This document shows, piece by piece, positions 53,511 through 62,449 of a stretch of 64,000 bases of DNA. Each line of letters opens with the position of its first letter. Within the stretch, counting starts at the first letter, position 1. Source of the stretch: Nitrospira tepida (lineage in GTDB: Bacteria; Nitrospirota; Nitrospiria; Nitrospirales; Nitrospiraceae); assembly GCF_947241125.1 (NCBI RefSeq), contig NZ_OX365700.1, positions 558,001 through 622,000 on the forward strand, in the 5' to 3' direction. Both the position numbers and the translations under genes were made by a program. Under the pieces are notes generated by a model that was not told the DNA's origin, did no database searches, and saw only the letters and a program-made list of their open reading frames with translations.

Positions 53511-55349
53511 ATGACTACCGCGACCGATACTCACGTTTCTCAGGCCCATTTGAATATCGTCATCGTCGGCCACGTGGACCATGGCAAATCGACCTTGGTC
53601 GGCCGCCTCTACGCCGATACCGGCTCGCTGCCGGACGGCAAGTTGGAAAAGGTGCAGGCGATCTGCCGCCAGCAGGGCAAGGAATTCGAGTATGCCTTTC
53701 TTTTCGATGCCTTTCTGGAGGAACAGGAACAGGGAATCACGATCGACACGGCCCGCACGTTCTTCTCGTGGAAGAACCGGCAGTACATCATCATCGACGC
53801 CCCGGGCCACAAGGAGTTTCTCAAGAACATGGTGTCGGGCGCCGCACGGGCGGAAGCGGCTCTGCTGCTGATCGATGCCCATGAGGGCGTCAAGGAGCAG
53901 TCCAAGAAGCACGGCTATCTCCTGTCCCTGCTCGGCGTGAAACAGGTGGCGGTGGTCGTGAACAAGATGGACCTGGCTGACTACAGCCAGGATACCTTCG
54001 CCCGCATCGAACAGGAGTACAGCGAGTTTCTGGCGCAACTAAGAGTGAAGCCGCAGCGGTTCATCCCCGTCAGCGCCAAGCTGGGCGACAATATCGCGCA
54101 GCCGAGCGCGCACATGCCCTGGTACAGCGGCCCGACCGTGCTTCAAACGCTGGAGTCGTTCACCAAAGAGACCGCCCGCGAGCAGCAGCCGCTCCGGTTT
54201 CCGGTGCAGGACGTCTACAAGTTCGACGCCCGGCGCATCCTGGCCGGCCGCATTGCCAGCGGCGTGCTCAAGGTCGGCGACCGGCTCTTGTTCTCTCCCT
54301 CCAACAAGTCCGCGGTGGTGCGGACGGTGGAGGCCTTCAATGTCGATCCCGTTCCGACAGAAGCGCGCGCCGGCCAATCCACCGGCATCACACTGGATGA
54401 GCAGATCTTCGTCGAGCGGGGCGAGATGGCGTCCCATCAGGAAACCGTGCCTCAGGTCTCGACGCTGATCCGATGTAATCTGTTCTGGATGGGACGGAGG
54501 CCGCTGGAGATCGGGCGGAAGTATCTCCTGCGTCTGGCCACGCGGGAGGTGGACTGCGAGGTCGCGACCATCCACCGTATCATCGACACGCAGGATCTGG
54601 ATGCCAAACAGATCCACACCTCGGTCGGCCGGAACGAAGTCGCCGAGCTGACCATCCGGACCAAATCACCGATCGCGTTCGATCGTTACTCGGATTCCGA
54701 TGTCACCGGACGGTTCGTGCTCGTGGACCAGTATGACGTGTCCGGCGGCGGCATCATCACCGAGGGGCTCCAGGACGACCAGACCCAGCTCCGCGAGGAG
54801 GCTCGGCGGCGTGATATCGCCTGGGTCAAGGGGGACGTGAGCCCGGACGAGCGGGCCTCGCTGTTCGGGCACCGGGCGGCGATGGTCCTGATCACCGGAG
54901 GGGCGCATGCCGGCAAATCCTTCCTGGCCCGCCGGTTGGAAGTCCGCCTGATCGCCGAGGGACGGCACGCCTATTTGCTGGACGGGCAGAATCTCCGGCA
55001 CGGGCTCGACAGCGACGTGCGGGACGAAGATGTGAAGGAAAAGGAATTGGTCCGGCGGTTCGGCGAAGTGGCCCGGCTGTTCACGGATGCCGGCCTGATC
55101 GTGATTTCGACGACCAACACCTTCAGCCGGGCCGACCATCAGGATGTCCGGACCTTGGTCCAGCCGACGCCGGTGATCACCGTGCACCTGTCCAATCAAC
55201 CGGAGGAGCCGCCGCCGGGCACCGATGTGTCGTTTGCCGGTCCTAAGGATTTTGAGGCTATCGCCAAGCAGATCATCGCCGAGCTGAAGGACCGAGGAAT
55301 TCTCTCCCATCAGGGGGGAGGAACGCCCTCTCCGCAGTATTCCATTTGA
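53511..55349 (+). CDS. cysN: Sulfate adenylyltransferase large subunit (GTPase) fused to degenerate APS kinase domain
   Basis: Residues about 1-430 are the EF-Tu-like GTPase: GHVDHGKST (G1), [11 protein letters not shown] (G3), NKMDLADY (G4) and the following beta-barrel domains. From about 445 a CysC-like domain follows, with GGAHAGKS as P-loop and [13 protein letters not shown]. The APS-kinase lid containing the RDPKGLY-like motif is missing; the sequence passes to [23 protein letters not shown] and ends at 612. Kinase activity is therefore doubtful, which fits the APS-type CysH that needs no PAPS. The frame is open upstream to 53061 inside cysD; ATG 53511 is the start. Confidence 0.93.
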   Translation: MTTATDTHVSQAHLNIVIVGHVDHGKSTLVGRLYADTGSLPDGKLEKVQAICRQQGKEFEYAFLFDAFLEEQEQGITIDTARTFFSWKNRQYIIIDAPGHKEFLKNMVSGAARAEAALLLIDAHEGVKEQSKKHGYLLSLLGVKQVAVVVNKMDLADYSQDTFARIEQEYSEFLAQLRVKPQRFIPVSAKLGDNIAQPSAHMPWYSGPTVLQTLESFTKETAREQQPLRFPVQDVYKFDARRILAGRIASGVLKVGDRLLFSPSNKSAVVRTVEAFNVDPVPTEARAGQSTGITLDEQIFVERGEMASHQETVPQVSTLIRCNLFWMGRRPLEIGRKYLLRLATREVDCEVATIHRIIDTQDLDAKQIHTSVGRNEVAELTIRTKSPIAFDRYSDSDVTGRFVLVDQYDVSGGGIITEGLQDDQTQLREEARRRDIAWVKGDVSPDERASLFGHRAAMVLITGGAHAGKSFLARRLEVRLIAEGRHAYLLDGQNLRHGLDSDVRDEDVKEKELVRRFGEVARLFTDAGLIVISTTNTFSRADHQDVRTLVQPTPVITVHLSNQPEEPPPGTDVSFAGPKDFEAIAKQIIAELKDRGILSHQGGGTPSPQYSI

Positions 55350-55405
55350 TGTTCGGCGGCGGTCGACGTGAATAGGCGCCGTCCCGCCGGCGGGGCTCGG
55401 GTGGT

Positions 55406-55435
55406 TTGACTCTCTCGAAAAGCCTGTGCTAGGGT
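55406..55435 (+). promoter_or_regulatory. Promoter upstream of the Mrp ATPase gene
   Basis: TTGACT (55406-55411) and TAGGGT (55430-55435) are spaced by 18 bases, with TGTGC directly before the -10. The same TGTGCTAG arrangement occurs upstream of yebC. The Mrp gene may thus be transcribed separately from, or in addition to, the sulfur operon. Confidence 0.6.
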
Positions 55436-55460
55436 GCCCGTTTACAAACGGTGCTCTGCG

Positions 55461-56399
55461 ATGAGTGATACCACGGCCATGGCGCCGGACAAGAATCTCA
55501 AGGACATTCTGACGAAGCTCCAATACCAGGACGACGCCAAGGTCGTGGAGCAGATTACGGCCCAGATGCGGCAGGTCCAAGACCGCATGGCCGGCATCAA
55601 ATACAAGCTGGTGGTCATGAGCGGCAAGGGCGGCGTCGGCAAAAGCATGACGACCGTGAACCTGGCGCTGGCCCTGGCGCGGATGGGCTATAAGGTCGGG
55701 CTGTTGGATGTCGATCTCAACGGGCCCTGCGTGCCCCGCATGATGGGCCTGCATGGCCAGCGGTTGACCATCACGCCGGAAGGGGCCCTGCCGCCGATCG
55801 GACCGCTCAACATCAAGGTCGCATCGATGGATTTCTTCCTCGACGCGACCTCGCCTGTGCGTTGGAAGGGGCCGATGGACCTCAGCCCTGTCTGGCTGGG
55901 TTTGATGGAAATGAACGTCATTCGCGAATTTCTCGGCGATGTCATCTGGGGGGAGCTTGATTACCTGCTCACGGACCTTCCCCCCGGAGCCGCGGCGGAC
56001 AAGCCGCCGGTCATCGCCGGCTTTATTCCCGACCTGGCCGGCGCCGTCGTGGTGACCACCCCGTCGGAAGTAGCCTCCGATGTCGTCCAGAAGTCGATCA
56101 CCTATGCGCGGGACATGGGCATCAATGTGCTCGGAGTGGTCGAGAACATGAGCCAATACCGCTGTCCTTCCTGCGGGGCGGAACACGATCTGTTCGAAGG
56201 CAACACCGAGGCCATGTGCGGAGCCTTGGATGTCCCGTTGCTCGGACGGATCCCCTTCGACCGGACCCTGGCGAAGACTTTCGACAAGGGTGTGCCGTTG
56301 CTCGACGAGACCTATCCGACCCTGCAACGTTATCGGCAGATCGCCGAACGGGTTGTGACGTTGGCCGAATACCGAAAGGTCTTGGCTGAGAAGCTCTAA
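55461..56399 (+). CDS. Mrp/ApbC (NBP35-type) Fe-S cluster carrier ATPase
   Basis: A 312-residue P-loop ATPase with deviant Walker A VMSGKGGVGKSMTTVN, LDVDLNGPCVPRMMGLHG, DLPPGAAADKPPVIAG and the C-terminal ENMSQYRCPSCGAEHDLFEG, whose CxxC bridges an Fe-S cluster in the dimer. It probably supplies clusters to Fe-S enzymes such as the adjacent APS and sulfite reductases; that pairing is inferred. The start at MSDTTAMAP is preferred over the nine-codon upstream extension. Confidence 0.93.
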   Translation: MSDTTAMAPDKNLKDILTKLQYQDDAKVVEQITAQMRQVQDRMAGIKYKLVVMSGKGGVGKSMTTVNLALALARMGYKVGLLDVDLNGPCVPRMMGLHGQRLTITPEGALPPIGPLNIKVASMDFFLDATSPVRWKGPMDLSPVWLGLMEMNVIREFLGDVIWGELDYLLTDLPPGAAADKPPVIAGFIPDLAGAVVVTTPSEVASDVVQKSITYARDMGINVLGVVENMSQYRCPSCGAEHDLFEGNTEAMCGALDVPLLGRIPFDRTLAKTFDKGVPLLDETYPTLQRYRQIAERVVTLAEYRKVLAEKL

Positions 56400-56440
56400 G
56401 GACGCTGTAACCTGGACGTGCGACATCACGAGGTGCTGGC

Positions 56441-57202
56441 ATGAAGTTCGTCTGCCTCAACTGTGAAACCTACATGACCTTCCAAAAGGTCGAGCAACCG
56501 GCGGAGGGCTCGCTGGGGGTGTTTTTCGGCTGCCCAGCCTGCGGGGCCAAGTTTTCCATGGTCACCAATCCGGGCGAGACGCAGATGGTCAGTTCACTCG
56601 GCGTCAAGCTCGGCGGAAGGCCGGCTCCGGCCGAGCCGTTTGAAATGACCCGGGGGACGCTCAAGGAAGAAGCCAAGGCCGGCATGGGGCAAATGGCGGC
56701 CTATCTGAACGAAAAGATCCAGGCGGGACAACCGGCGCATCAGGAGGCCCATCCCAAGCCAGCCGCCTCCGCCTCGCCGAAGGAGGGGGAGAAGTCGGGA
56801 GGCTCCTGTCCTTTCGCCGCGGTCGTCGCCCAGATGGGAATGGGCAGCGGGAGCAAGCCGGCGGAGACCGCCCCCTCGGGATTGACTTGGACTCCGGATG
56901 CTACCGAGCGGTTGGAACGTTTGCCGTCCTTCGTCAAACCTATGGTGCAGGCCAGCGTCGAGGCCTATGCCAGACGGCATGGGTACGCGAGCATTACCCT
57001 ACAGGTCATGGATGATGCGAAGAGCGAACCCAACGGCCTCACCTGGACCGCGGAGGCGGAACAACGGCTTGAAAATATCCCCGACTTCATCCGGCCAATG
57101 GCGCGGCGTGAAATCGAACGGCTCGCCAAAGAACGTGGCGCGGCGACCGTCACCGCTCAGGTCATGGATGAGGCAAAGGACAAGTTTCTGAAGTTCATGT
57201 AA
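56441..57202 (+). CDS. Zinc-ribbon protein with two PCP_red-like domains
   Basis: A 253-residue protein. A zinc ribbon at the N-terminus (FVCLNCETYMTF, then FGCPACGAKF) is followed by a flexible linker. Two tandem copies of about 45 residues come next, LTWTPDATERLERLPSFVKPMVQASVEAYARRHG and LTWTAEAEQRLENIPDFIRPMARREIERLAKERG. Each resembles the PCP_red domain at the C-terminus of light-independent protochlorophyllide reductase BchB. This is not a photosynthetic gene set; in other bacteria the domain occurs with Fe-S and sulfur enzymes. Its function is unknown. A strong terminator follows. Confidence 0.85.
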   Translation: MKFVCLNCETYMTFQKVEQPAEGSLGVFFGCPACGAKFSMVTNPGETQMVSSLGVKLGGRPAPAEPFEMTRGTLKEEAKAGMGQMAAYLNEKIQAGQPAHQEAHPKPAASASPKEGEKSGGSCPFAAVVAQMGMGSGSKPAETAPSGLTWTPDATERLERLPSFVKPMVQASVEAYARRHGYASITLQVMDDAKSEPNGLTWTAEAEQRLENIPDFIRPMARREIERLAKERGAATVTAQVMDEAKDKFLKFM

Positions 57203-57229
57203 GCAATGGGTTGCAGCGGGCTGCGGTAC

Positions 57230-57265
57230 AGAGCCCATTCGGCAGGCCGAATGGGCTCTTTGTTT
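57230..57265 (+). terminator. Intrinsic terminator after the PCP_red protein gene
   Basis: AGAGCCCATTCGGC (57230-57243) pairs perfectly with GCCGAATGGGCTCT (57246-57259) and is followed by TTGTTT. It is probably the end of the sulfur operon transcripts. Confidence 0.9.
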
Positions 57266-57298
57266 GTCGGGCGCTCGTCGGTCGGGTAGTTGGAAGGA

Positions 57299-58117
57299 AT
57301 GTCTGAGATCAAAGGTTGGTGGGTTTCGTTTCGGCATCTGTGGCTCGCGATTGTTCTCGTCGCTTCACCCTGGATCTCTCCCTCCGTTCTTCAGGCCCAA
57401 CATTATCAGGACCAGCACGGGGAATCCGATGCCGGTTATGGAGTCCCCGGGCATGCAGAGCCCGCGTCGAAAGTCCCGCAGTGGGAAGGGTCGGCGGAAG
57501 GCAAGGCCTATTCTGAATTCAGCCATCAGATCAGCGCCCTCTGTGTCCTGCTGCTCGGCTTGGGCGAACTCCGGTCCAGCTTTGGTGTTCGTGGCAAAGA
57601 TTGGGACACGTATCTGCTGCCGGGAGCGCTGATGGCGGCCGGGGTCTGGCTGCTGATCTGGAGCGACCATGATGCCTGGCCGGTCGGGCACATGAGTTTT
57701 CTCGACACTTTCGTCAGGGCAACGGGCGAGATCGCGCAACACAAGCAATACGGCCTGCTCGCCTTGGGCGTCGGCGCGATTGAATTGGCCAGGCGGCGAG
57801 AGGCTCTTCAGGCTCCGGGTTGGCTGTTCCCGCTGCCGCTCTTCGCGATTGTGGGCGGGCTCATGCTGTTCTCCCACAACCATGGCGCCCATCCCGCGGC
57901 GCAACATATTGCGATGCACCATGCCTTGATGGGAACCACCGCGGTCGCGGCTGGGATTGCCAAGACCCTCGCTGGTTGGAAGACCGTCCGGCAACTTAGT
58001 CCAAGAGCCGGCGTCGGCCTGGAGGGCGTTGGCACTCGCAACATCTCCTGGTGGGACCTCACCTGGTCATTGCTTGTGCTGGTGATCGCGGTGCAGTTGC
58101 TGCTGTATCGGGAATAG
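57299..58117 (+). CDS. Polytopic membrane protein with histidine-rich segments
   Basis: A 272-residue protein with a probable signal peptide (LWLAIVLVASPWISPSVLQA), an extracytoplasmic stretch rich in H, Q and E (QHYQDQHGESDAGYGVPGH), and about five transmembrane helices. Histidines cluster in SHNHGAHPAAQHIAMHHALMG, and HDAWPVGHMSF lies between helices, which suggests metal or heme binding. I recognise no family with confidence; copper-resistance-type membrane proteins look similar. The ATG at 57299 is preceded by GGAAGG. Confidence 0.78.
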   Translation: MSEIKGWWVSFRHLWLAIVLVASPWISPSVLQAQHYQDQHGESDAGYGVPGHAEPASKVPQWEGSAEGKAYSEFSHQISALCVLLLGLGELRSSFGVRGKDWDTYLLPGALMAAGVWLLIWSDHDAWPVGHMSFLDTFVRATGEIAQHKQYGLLALGVGAIELARRREALQAPGWLFPLPLFAIVGGLMLFSHNHGAHPAAQHIAMHHALMGTTAVAAGIAKTLAGWKTVRQLSPRAGVGLEGVGTRNISWWDLTWSLLVLVIAVQLLLYRE

Positions 58118-58144
58118 TGCGGATCGAGCCGCACCGCGGTCGCG

Positions 58145-58174
58145 TTGACACCCCCGTTCAGTCTGTGCTAGCTG
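58145..58174 (+). promoter_or_regulatory. Promoter of the yebC-ruvA-ruvB operon
   Basis: TTGACA (58145-58150) and TAGCTG (58169-58174) are spaced by 18 bases and preceded by TGTGC, as at the Mrp promoter. It lies 36 bases upstream of the yebC start codon. Confidence 0.55.
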
Positions 58175-58209
58175 TACCAAGTTCCACCGGTTGATGGCAG
58201 GAGGGTCCT

Positions 58210-58962
58210 ATGGGCGGCCATAGTCATTGGGCCACCACCAAGCGGCACAAAGCGGCGGTTGATGCCAAACGGGGCAAGCTCTTCACCAAGGTCATCCGCG
58301 AGATCACGATCGCGGCCAGGGGGGGAGGGGACCCGGACGGCAATCCGCGCTTGCGGTTGGCCATCATCAAGGCCCGCGAAGCCAACATGCCCAATGACAC
58401 GATCAAGAAGGCCATCCAGCGCGGGACCGGCGAATTGCCCGGAGTCACGATCGAAGAGTTCTCGCTGGAAGGCTACGGTCCGGGCGGGACGGCGCTCCTG
58501 ATCGAAATCCAATCCGATAATCGAAACCGCACCGTCGCGGAAATCCGGAGTCTCCTCACCAAGAACGGCGGCAACCTGGCTGAGGCCGGCGCCGTCGCCT
58601 GGCAATTTCACAAGAAGGGCCTGATCATCGTCGATAAGGACAAGGTCGAGGAAGACAGGCTCCTGTCTCTGAGCCTTGACGCCGGGGCCGAGGACGTCAA
58701 GGTCACGGACAAGACCTTTGAAGTGATCACCGCGCCGCATGATTTCGAGCCGGTGAGAAAAGCCATCGCGGATGCCCAGATCGAACCCTCGCTGGCCGAA
58801 GTCACGTTCCTGCCCCAGAACTCCGTCCAGCTTGAAGAAAAGGCGGCCGAGCAGATGCTCAAGCTTCTGGAGGTGCTGGACGATCACGACGATGTCCAGA
58901 AGGTTCACGCCAACTTCGACATCTCGGAAGAAATCATGGAGAAGGCTGCGGCAGCCGGTTAG
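58210..58962 (+). CDS. YebC/PmpR family protein
   Basis: A 250-residue member of the widely conserved YebC family, implicated as transcriptional regulators and, for one clade, in translation of proline-rich stretches. It begins MGGHSHWATTKRHKAAVDAKRGKLF, the family signature, with GGGDPDGNPRLRLAI and EGYGPGGTALLIE. It stands upstream of the ruv genes, as in many bacteria. GCAGGAGGG is the ribosome binding site. Confidence 0.96.
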   Translation: MGGHSHWATTKRHKAAVDAKRGKLFTKVIREITIAARGGGDPDGNPRLRLAIIKAREANMPNDTIKKAIQRGTGELPGVTIEEFSLEGYGPGGTALLIEIQSDNRNRTVAEIRSLLTKNGGNLAEAGAVAWQFHKKGLIIVDKDKVEEDRLLSLSLDAGAEDVKVTDKTFEVITAPHDFEPVRKAIADAQIEPSLAEVTFLPQNSVQLEEKAAEQMLKLLEVLDDHDDVQKVHANFDISEEIMEKAAAAG

Positions 58963-59010
58963 TATCAAGCTGGTTGCCTGTAGAGTCATCGGGCCCCTGC
59001 CCGAGCCGGC

Positions 59011-59610
59011 ATGATCGCCTCACTGACGGGCCGACTGGTCCGCAAATCCCCGAGCCAGGCCGTCATCGATGTGCAGGGCGTCGGTTACGAACTCTTTATT
59101 CCCCTCAGCACCTACTGTGGACTCCCGGACGTGGCTCAGGTCACCAGCCTGCATGTGCAGACCTGCCTCCGGGAGGATGCGATTCAACTGTTCGGATTTC
59201 TGACTGAGCCGGAGAAGACTGCGTTCGGGCTGCTGACCACGGTCAGCGGGATCGGACCCAAGTTGGCGCTGAGTGTGCTTTCGACCTTTACGATTCCGAA
59301 CCTGGCCGAGGCGGTGCAGGCCGGCGATATCGATCGGTTGGCAACCGTGCCCGGTATCGGGAAGAAATCCGCCAGCCGGCTTGTGCTCGAATTGAAGGAC
59401 AGGGTCGAGCGACTGTCGGTGATCGGCGGGCTGTCGTCACCCGCCGCCGGCTGTCCTGCCACATCCGTCTATGAGGACGCGACCTCCGCCCTGGTGAATC
59501 TGGGGTACAAGCCGGCCGATGTCAAACAGGTCTTGAGCAAGCTCCATCTTGAACAGGCCGATCTCACCGACGTCATACGGGCGACGCTCAAGCACTTAGC
59601 CAAGGGGTGA
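59011..59610 (+). CDS. ruvA: Holliday junction branch migration protein RuvA
   Basis: It binds four-way junctions and loads RuvB. The 199-residue protein has an OB-fold N-terminus (MIASLTGRLVRKSPSQAVIDVQGVGYELFIPLSTY), helix-hairpin-helix motifs (LLTTVSGIGPKLALSVLS and LATVPGIGKKSASRLVLELKD) and the C-terminal RuvB-interacting domain (DATSALVNLGYKPADVKQV). It is followed at once by a secreted-protein gene rather than ruvB. Confidence 0.97.
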   Translation: MIASLTGRLVRKSPSQAVIDVQGVGYELFIPLSTYCGLPDVAQVTSLHVQTCLREDAIQLFGFLTEPEKTAFGLLTTVSGIGPKLALSVLSTFTIPNLAEAVQAGDIDRLATVPGIGKKSASRLVLELKDRVERLSVIGGLSSPAAGCPATSVYEDATSALVNLGYKPADVKQVLSKLHLEQADLTDVIRATLKHLAKG

Positions 59611-60105
59611 ATGATGAGACAGGTCACCGTCATAGGCGTTATAGGATTGACTGGAGCCGTCCTGGCCGCCGGCCTCCTCGTAACTCCCGCGGGAGCCGAA
59701 GAGAAGGAAGAGCCGAAGATCAGGCAGTTGCGCTGCGGGAGCTGCCCGGAGGGGTTTGCCACGACCGCGGTGACCAGTGATCCGAAAACCTGCCCGGAGG
59801 GCGATGCCACGTTGGTGCAGTGCGTGCCGCTCGGAGGCAATCTCCTGTCCGTCTGCGGAGAATGCCCGGAAGGCTATGTCAAGGTCGGGGGAACGATGGT
59901 ACCGACCCAGTGCGCCAGGGACGGAGGCGCCATGAGCCGATGTCAGCTCCAAAAAATGGATTCCAGCACGCCGAATCCCTCCCAGGGCGGCCGCTTTTGC
60001 CCGCCTGACTGCGCCGGTCAGTTCCCGACGCCGGGACAGGGCGCGATGCCGCCTCCCGGCCAGACGTTGCCGCCGCCTCCTTCGACTGGTCAGGGGAGCC
60101 AGTAA
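59611..60105 (+). CDS. Cysteine-rich exported protein inserted between ruvA and ruvB
   Basis: A 164-residue protein with a signal peptide ([23 protein letters not shown]), then about ten cysteines in repeated CGxCPEG units ([37 protein letters not shown]). The tail is rich in proline and glutamine ([22 protein letters not shown]). The cysteine pairs suggest disulfides in the periplasm. I recognise no family. It starts right after the ruvA stop, and its TAA overlaps the ruvB ATG, so it is translationally embedded in the ruv operon. Confidence 0.8.
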   Translation: MMRQVTVIGVIGLTGAVLAAGLLVTPAGAEEKEEPKIRQLRCGSCPEGFATTAVTSDPKTCPEGDATLVQCVPLGGNLLSVCGECPEGYVKVGGTMVPTQCARDGGAMSRCQLQKMDSSTPNPSQGGRFCPPDCAGQFPTPGQGAMPPPGQTLPPPPSTGQGSQ

Positions 60106-61115
60106 TGTCCATGGATCGGCGCATCGTGTCGCCCGGCCAGACGGATGAAGAGCAGGGGTTGGAGTTGACCCTCAGGCCTCAGAGCCTGCAGGACTATATC
60201 GGCCAGGTGTCGATGAAGCAGTCGCTGCAAGTCTGCATCGACGCAGCCAAGCAACGGGGGGAGGCGCTGGACCATGCGATCTTTTACGGCCCTCCCGGGC
60301 TCGGCAAGACGACGATCGCACATATCATCGCGCGGGAAATGGGGGCGGCGATCCGCTCGACCTCGGGGTTGGTCTTGGCCCATGCCGGGGACCTGGCGGC
60401 GATCCTGACCAACCTGCAAGCCGGTGATGTGCTGTTTATCGACGAGATCCATCGCCTGCCCGCCTCGGTAGAGGAGGCCCTGTATCCGGCGATGGAGGAC
60501 TATCAGTTGGACCTGGTCGTCGGGCAGGGTCCGCAGGCCAAGACCATCAAGCTCGAGCTGCCGCCCTTCACCCTGGTAGGCGCGACGACCAGAGCCGGTG
60601 CCCTGACCAGCCCCCTCCGGGAACGGTTCGGACTGGTCTATCGGCTGGGGTTCTATTCGCCGGAAGAGTTGGAAGCGATCGTCCGCAGGACCGCCCGCCT
60701 GCTTCGCGTGGACATCGACGAGGAGGGCGCCAGGGAAATCGCCGGGCGGGCCCGGGGGACGCCCCGAGTCGTCAACCGGCTGATGAAACGGGTGCGGGAT
60801 TTTGCCCAGATCAAGGCCCAAGGGCACATTAGCCGCCAAGTGGCGCAGGATGCCTTGGACTGGATCGGGGTGGATCGGGCTGGGTTCGATGAAATGGATC
60901 GGAATATCCTTTCGACCATCCTGGAGAAGTTCGGAGGAGGGCCGGTCGGGGTCGAATCCCTCGCTGCCGCGATCAACGAGGACCGGGCCACGCTCGAAGA
61001 AGTGTACGAGCCCTATCTGATTCAAGCCGGTTATCTCGAGCGGACCGCGCGCGGCCGTTGCGCCACAAGGCTGGCCTATGAGCATTTCGGCAAGAAAAAA
61101 GATCTGTTCGCATAG
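60105..61115 (+). CDS. ruvB: Holliday junction DNA helicase RuvB
   Basis: AAA+ motor that drives branch migration. The 336-residue protein has Walker [13 protein letters not shown], Walker [10 protein letters not shown], sensor [18 protein letters not shown] and the winged-helix C-terminus. [18 protein letters not shown] near the start matches the family. Its start overlaps the stop of the secreted-protein gene by one base. Confidence 0.97.
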   Translation: MSMDRRIVSPGQTDEEQGLELTLRPQSLQDYIGQVSMKQSLQVCIDAAKQRGEALDHAIFYGPPGLGKTTIAHIIAREMGAAIRSTSGLVLAHAGDLAAILTNLQAGDVLFIDEIHRLPASVEEALYPAMEDYQLDLVVGQGPQAKTIKLELPPFTLVGATTRAGALTSPLRERFGLVYRLGFYSPEELEAIVRRTARLLRVDIDEEGAREIAGRARGTPRVVNRLMKRVRDFAQIKAQGHISRQVAQDALDWIGVDRAGFDEMDRNILSTILEKFGGGPVGVESLAAAINEDRATLEEVYEPYLIQAGYLERTARGRCATRLAYEHFGKKKDLFA

Positions 61116-61370
61116 GCGAGCATCAGGGTGATGGCATGAGAATGATCGCGGGGTTCACCACCGGGCCCCTCGCATCACTCCCGGCTGAGTACCCGATTTG
61201 TTCGACTGGCCTATCCTTGCAAGACTTCAGGGGTTTTTAGTAACATCTTCACTTTGGACGTGAAGAGAAGTTCCTTCTCTCCGGCCATGCATTCCAGGGC
61301 TGCGCTATAGCGCCAATTCTGGTCGAGCCGCATCCAGTAGGAATTCTCGTATGAGACGGACCCTCCGGTG
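61116..61370. other. ruvB-pheA intergenic region
   Basis: About 250 bases. A short hairpin (GAGAAG-TTC-CTTCTC) is present near 61265. A minus-strand open frame of 40 codons (61211-61333) exists but has no ribosome binding site. No promoter could be assigned confidently. Confidence 0.4.
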
Positions 61371-62447
61371 ATGAACAGAGACCTGCAAGAGCTGCGGCGG
61401 CGGATCGACCAACTGGACGATGAAATCCTTCGGTTGCTGAATGAGCGATCGACCTATGTCATTGAAATCGGCCAACTCAAGCGGCAGAACGACGCCGGGG
61501 CGAATCTGCATACCCCCGCGCGCGAGGCGGAGATCATCCAGCGGCTCACCAGCCGGAATCCCGGCCCCTTTCCGAGCGATGCGATCCGGTCGGTCTACCG
61601 GGAGATCATGTCCGCCTCTCTCTCGTTGGAGGGACCGCAAAAGGTTGCCTATCTGGGGCCGCGCGCCACGTTCACGCACCTGGCCTCCCGCCAGAAATTC
61701 GGCGAGTCGGCGCAATATGTCCCGGTGACAAGCATCAAAGATGTCTTCACGGAGGTCGAGCGGGGCCGGGCGAATTTCGGGGTCGTGCCGATCGAGAATT
61801 CGACGGAAGGGGTGGTGAGCCACACGCTCGATATGTTCATCGATTCACCCCTGCTCATTTATGGGGAGGTCCTGCTTGAGGTGTCGCATCACCTCCTGTC
61901 CAAGTCGGGGGCGAAGGAGGAGATCACAAAGATCTATTCACACCCCCATGCGTTGGCCCAATGCCGGAACTGGCTGGAAACCCACGTGCCGAACGTACCC
62001 CTGTCCGAAGTCGCGAGCACTGCACGCGCCGCCGAAATGGCGTCCGAAGACGCCTCCGCCGGAGCCATCGCCTCGGAGCTGGCGGCGCACCTGTACGGCC
62101 TGAAGGTGGTGCAGTCGAGGATTGAAGACAACATCAATAACTTCACCCGGTTTCTGGTTTTGGCCAAGACCGCTCCCCAGCGGACCGGAAAGGACAAGAC
62201 CTCCGTGATGATTTCGGTCAAGGACCGCGCGGGCGCCCTCTATGACCTGTTGCGGCCCTTTGCCTCATCCGGCATTAACATGACCAAAATCGAATCCCGT
62301 CCCTCGCGACGGAAGGCCTGGGAATACATTTTCTTCGTCGACGTGGAAGGGCATGTCGAAGAAGAGCGCATGAAGAAAGCGCTCGACGAGGTCAAGTCCC
62401 GCTGTCTCTTCATGAAAATTCTCGGATCGTACCCGGCGCACGCGTAA
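61371..62447 (+). CDS. pheA: Bifunctional chorismate mutase/prephenate dehydratase
   Basis: It converts chorismate through prephenate to phenylpyruvate for phenylalanine synthesis. The 358-residue protein has an AroQ chorismate mutase domain at 1-90 (LRRRIDQLDDEILRLLNERSTYVIEIG), a prephenate dehydratase domain at about 95-275 (VAYLGPRATFTHLASR, GVVPIENSTEGVV, with NNFTRFLVL near its end), and an ACT domain for feedback control with LRPFASSGINMTKIESRPSR. ATG 61371 or GTG 61368 is the start. hisC follows after two bases. Confidence 0.96.
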   Translation: MNRDLQELRRRIDQLDDEILRLLNERSTYVIEIGQLKRQNDAGANLHTPAREAEIIQRLTSRNPGPFPSDAIRSVYREIMSASLSLEGPQKVAYLGPRATFTHLASRQKFGESAQYVPVTSIKDVFTEVERGRANFGVVPIENSTEGVVSHTLDMFIDSPLLIYGEVLLEVSHHLLSKSGAKEEITKIYSHPHALAQCRNWLETHVPNVPLSEVASTARAAEMASEDASAGAIASELAAHLYGLKVVQSRIEDNINNFTRFLVLAKTAPQRTGKDKTSVMISVKDRAGALYDLLRPFASSGINMTKIESRPSRRKAWEYIFFVDVEGHVEEERMKKALDEVKSRCLFMKILGSYPAHA

Positions 62448-62449
62448 CC

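Noticed and set aside
61211-61333. Minus-strand 40-codon ORF between ruvB and pheA
   Set aside because: The amino-acid sequence looks plausible (RLDQNWRYSAALECMAGEKE), but there is no ribosome binding site and the frame simply runs on from opposite pheA. Not enough support.
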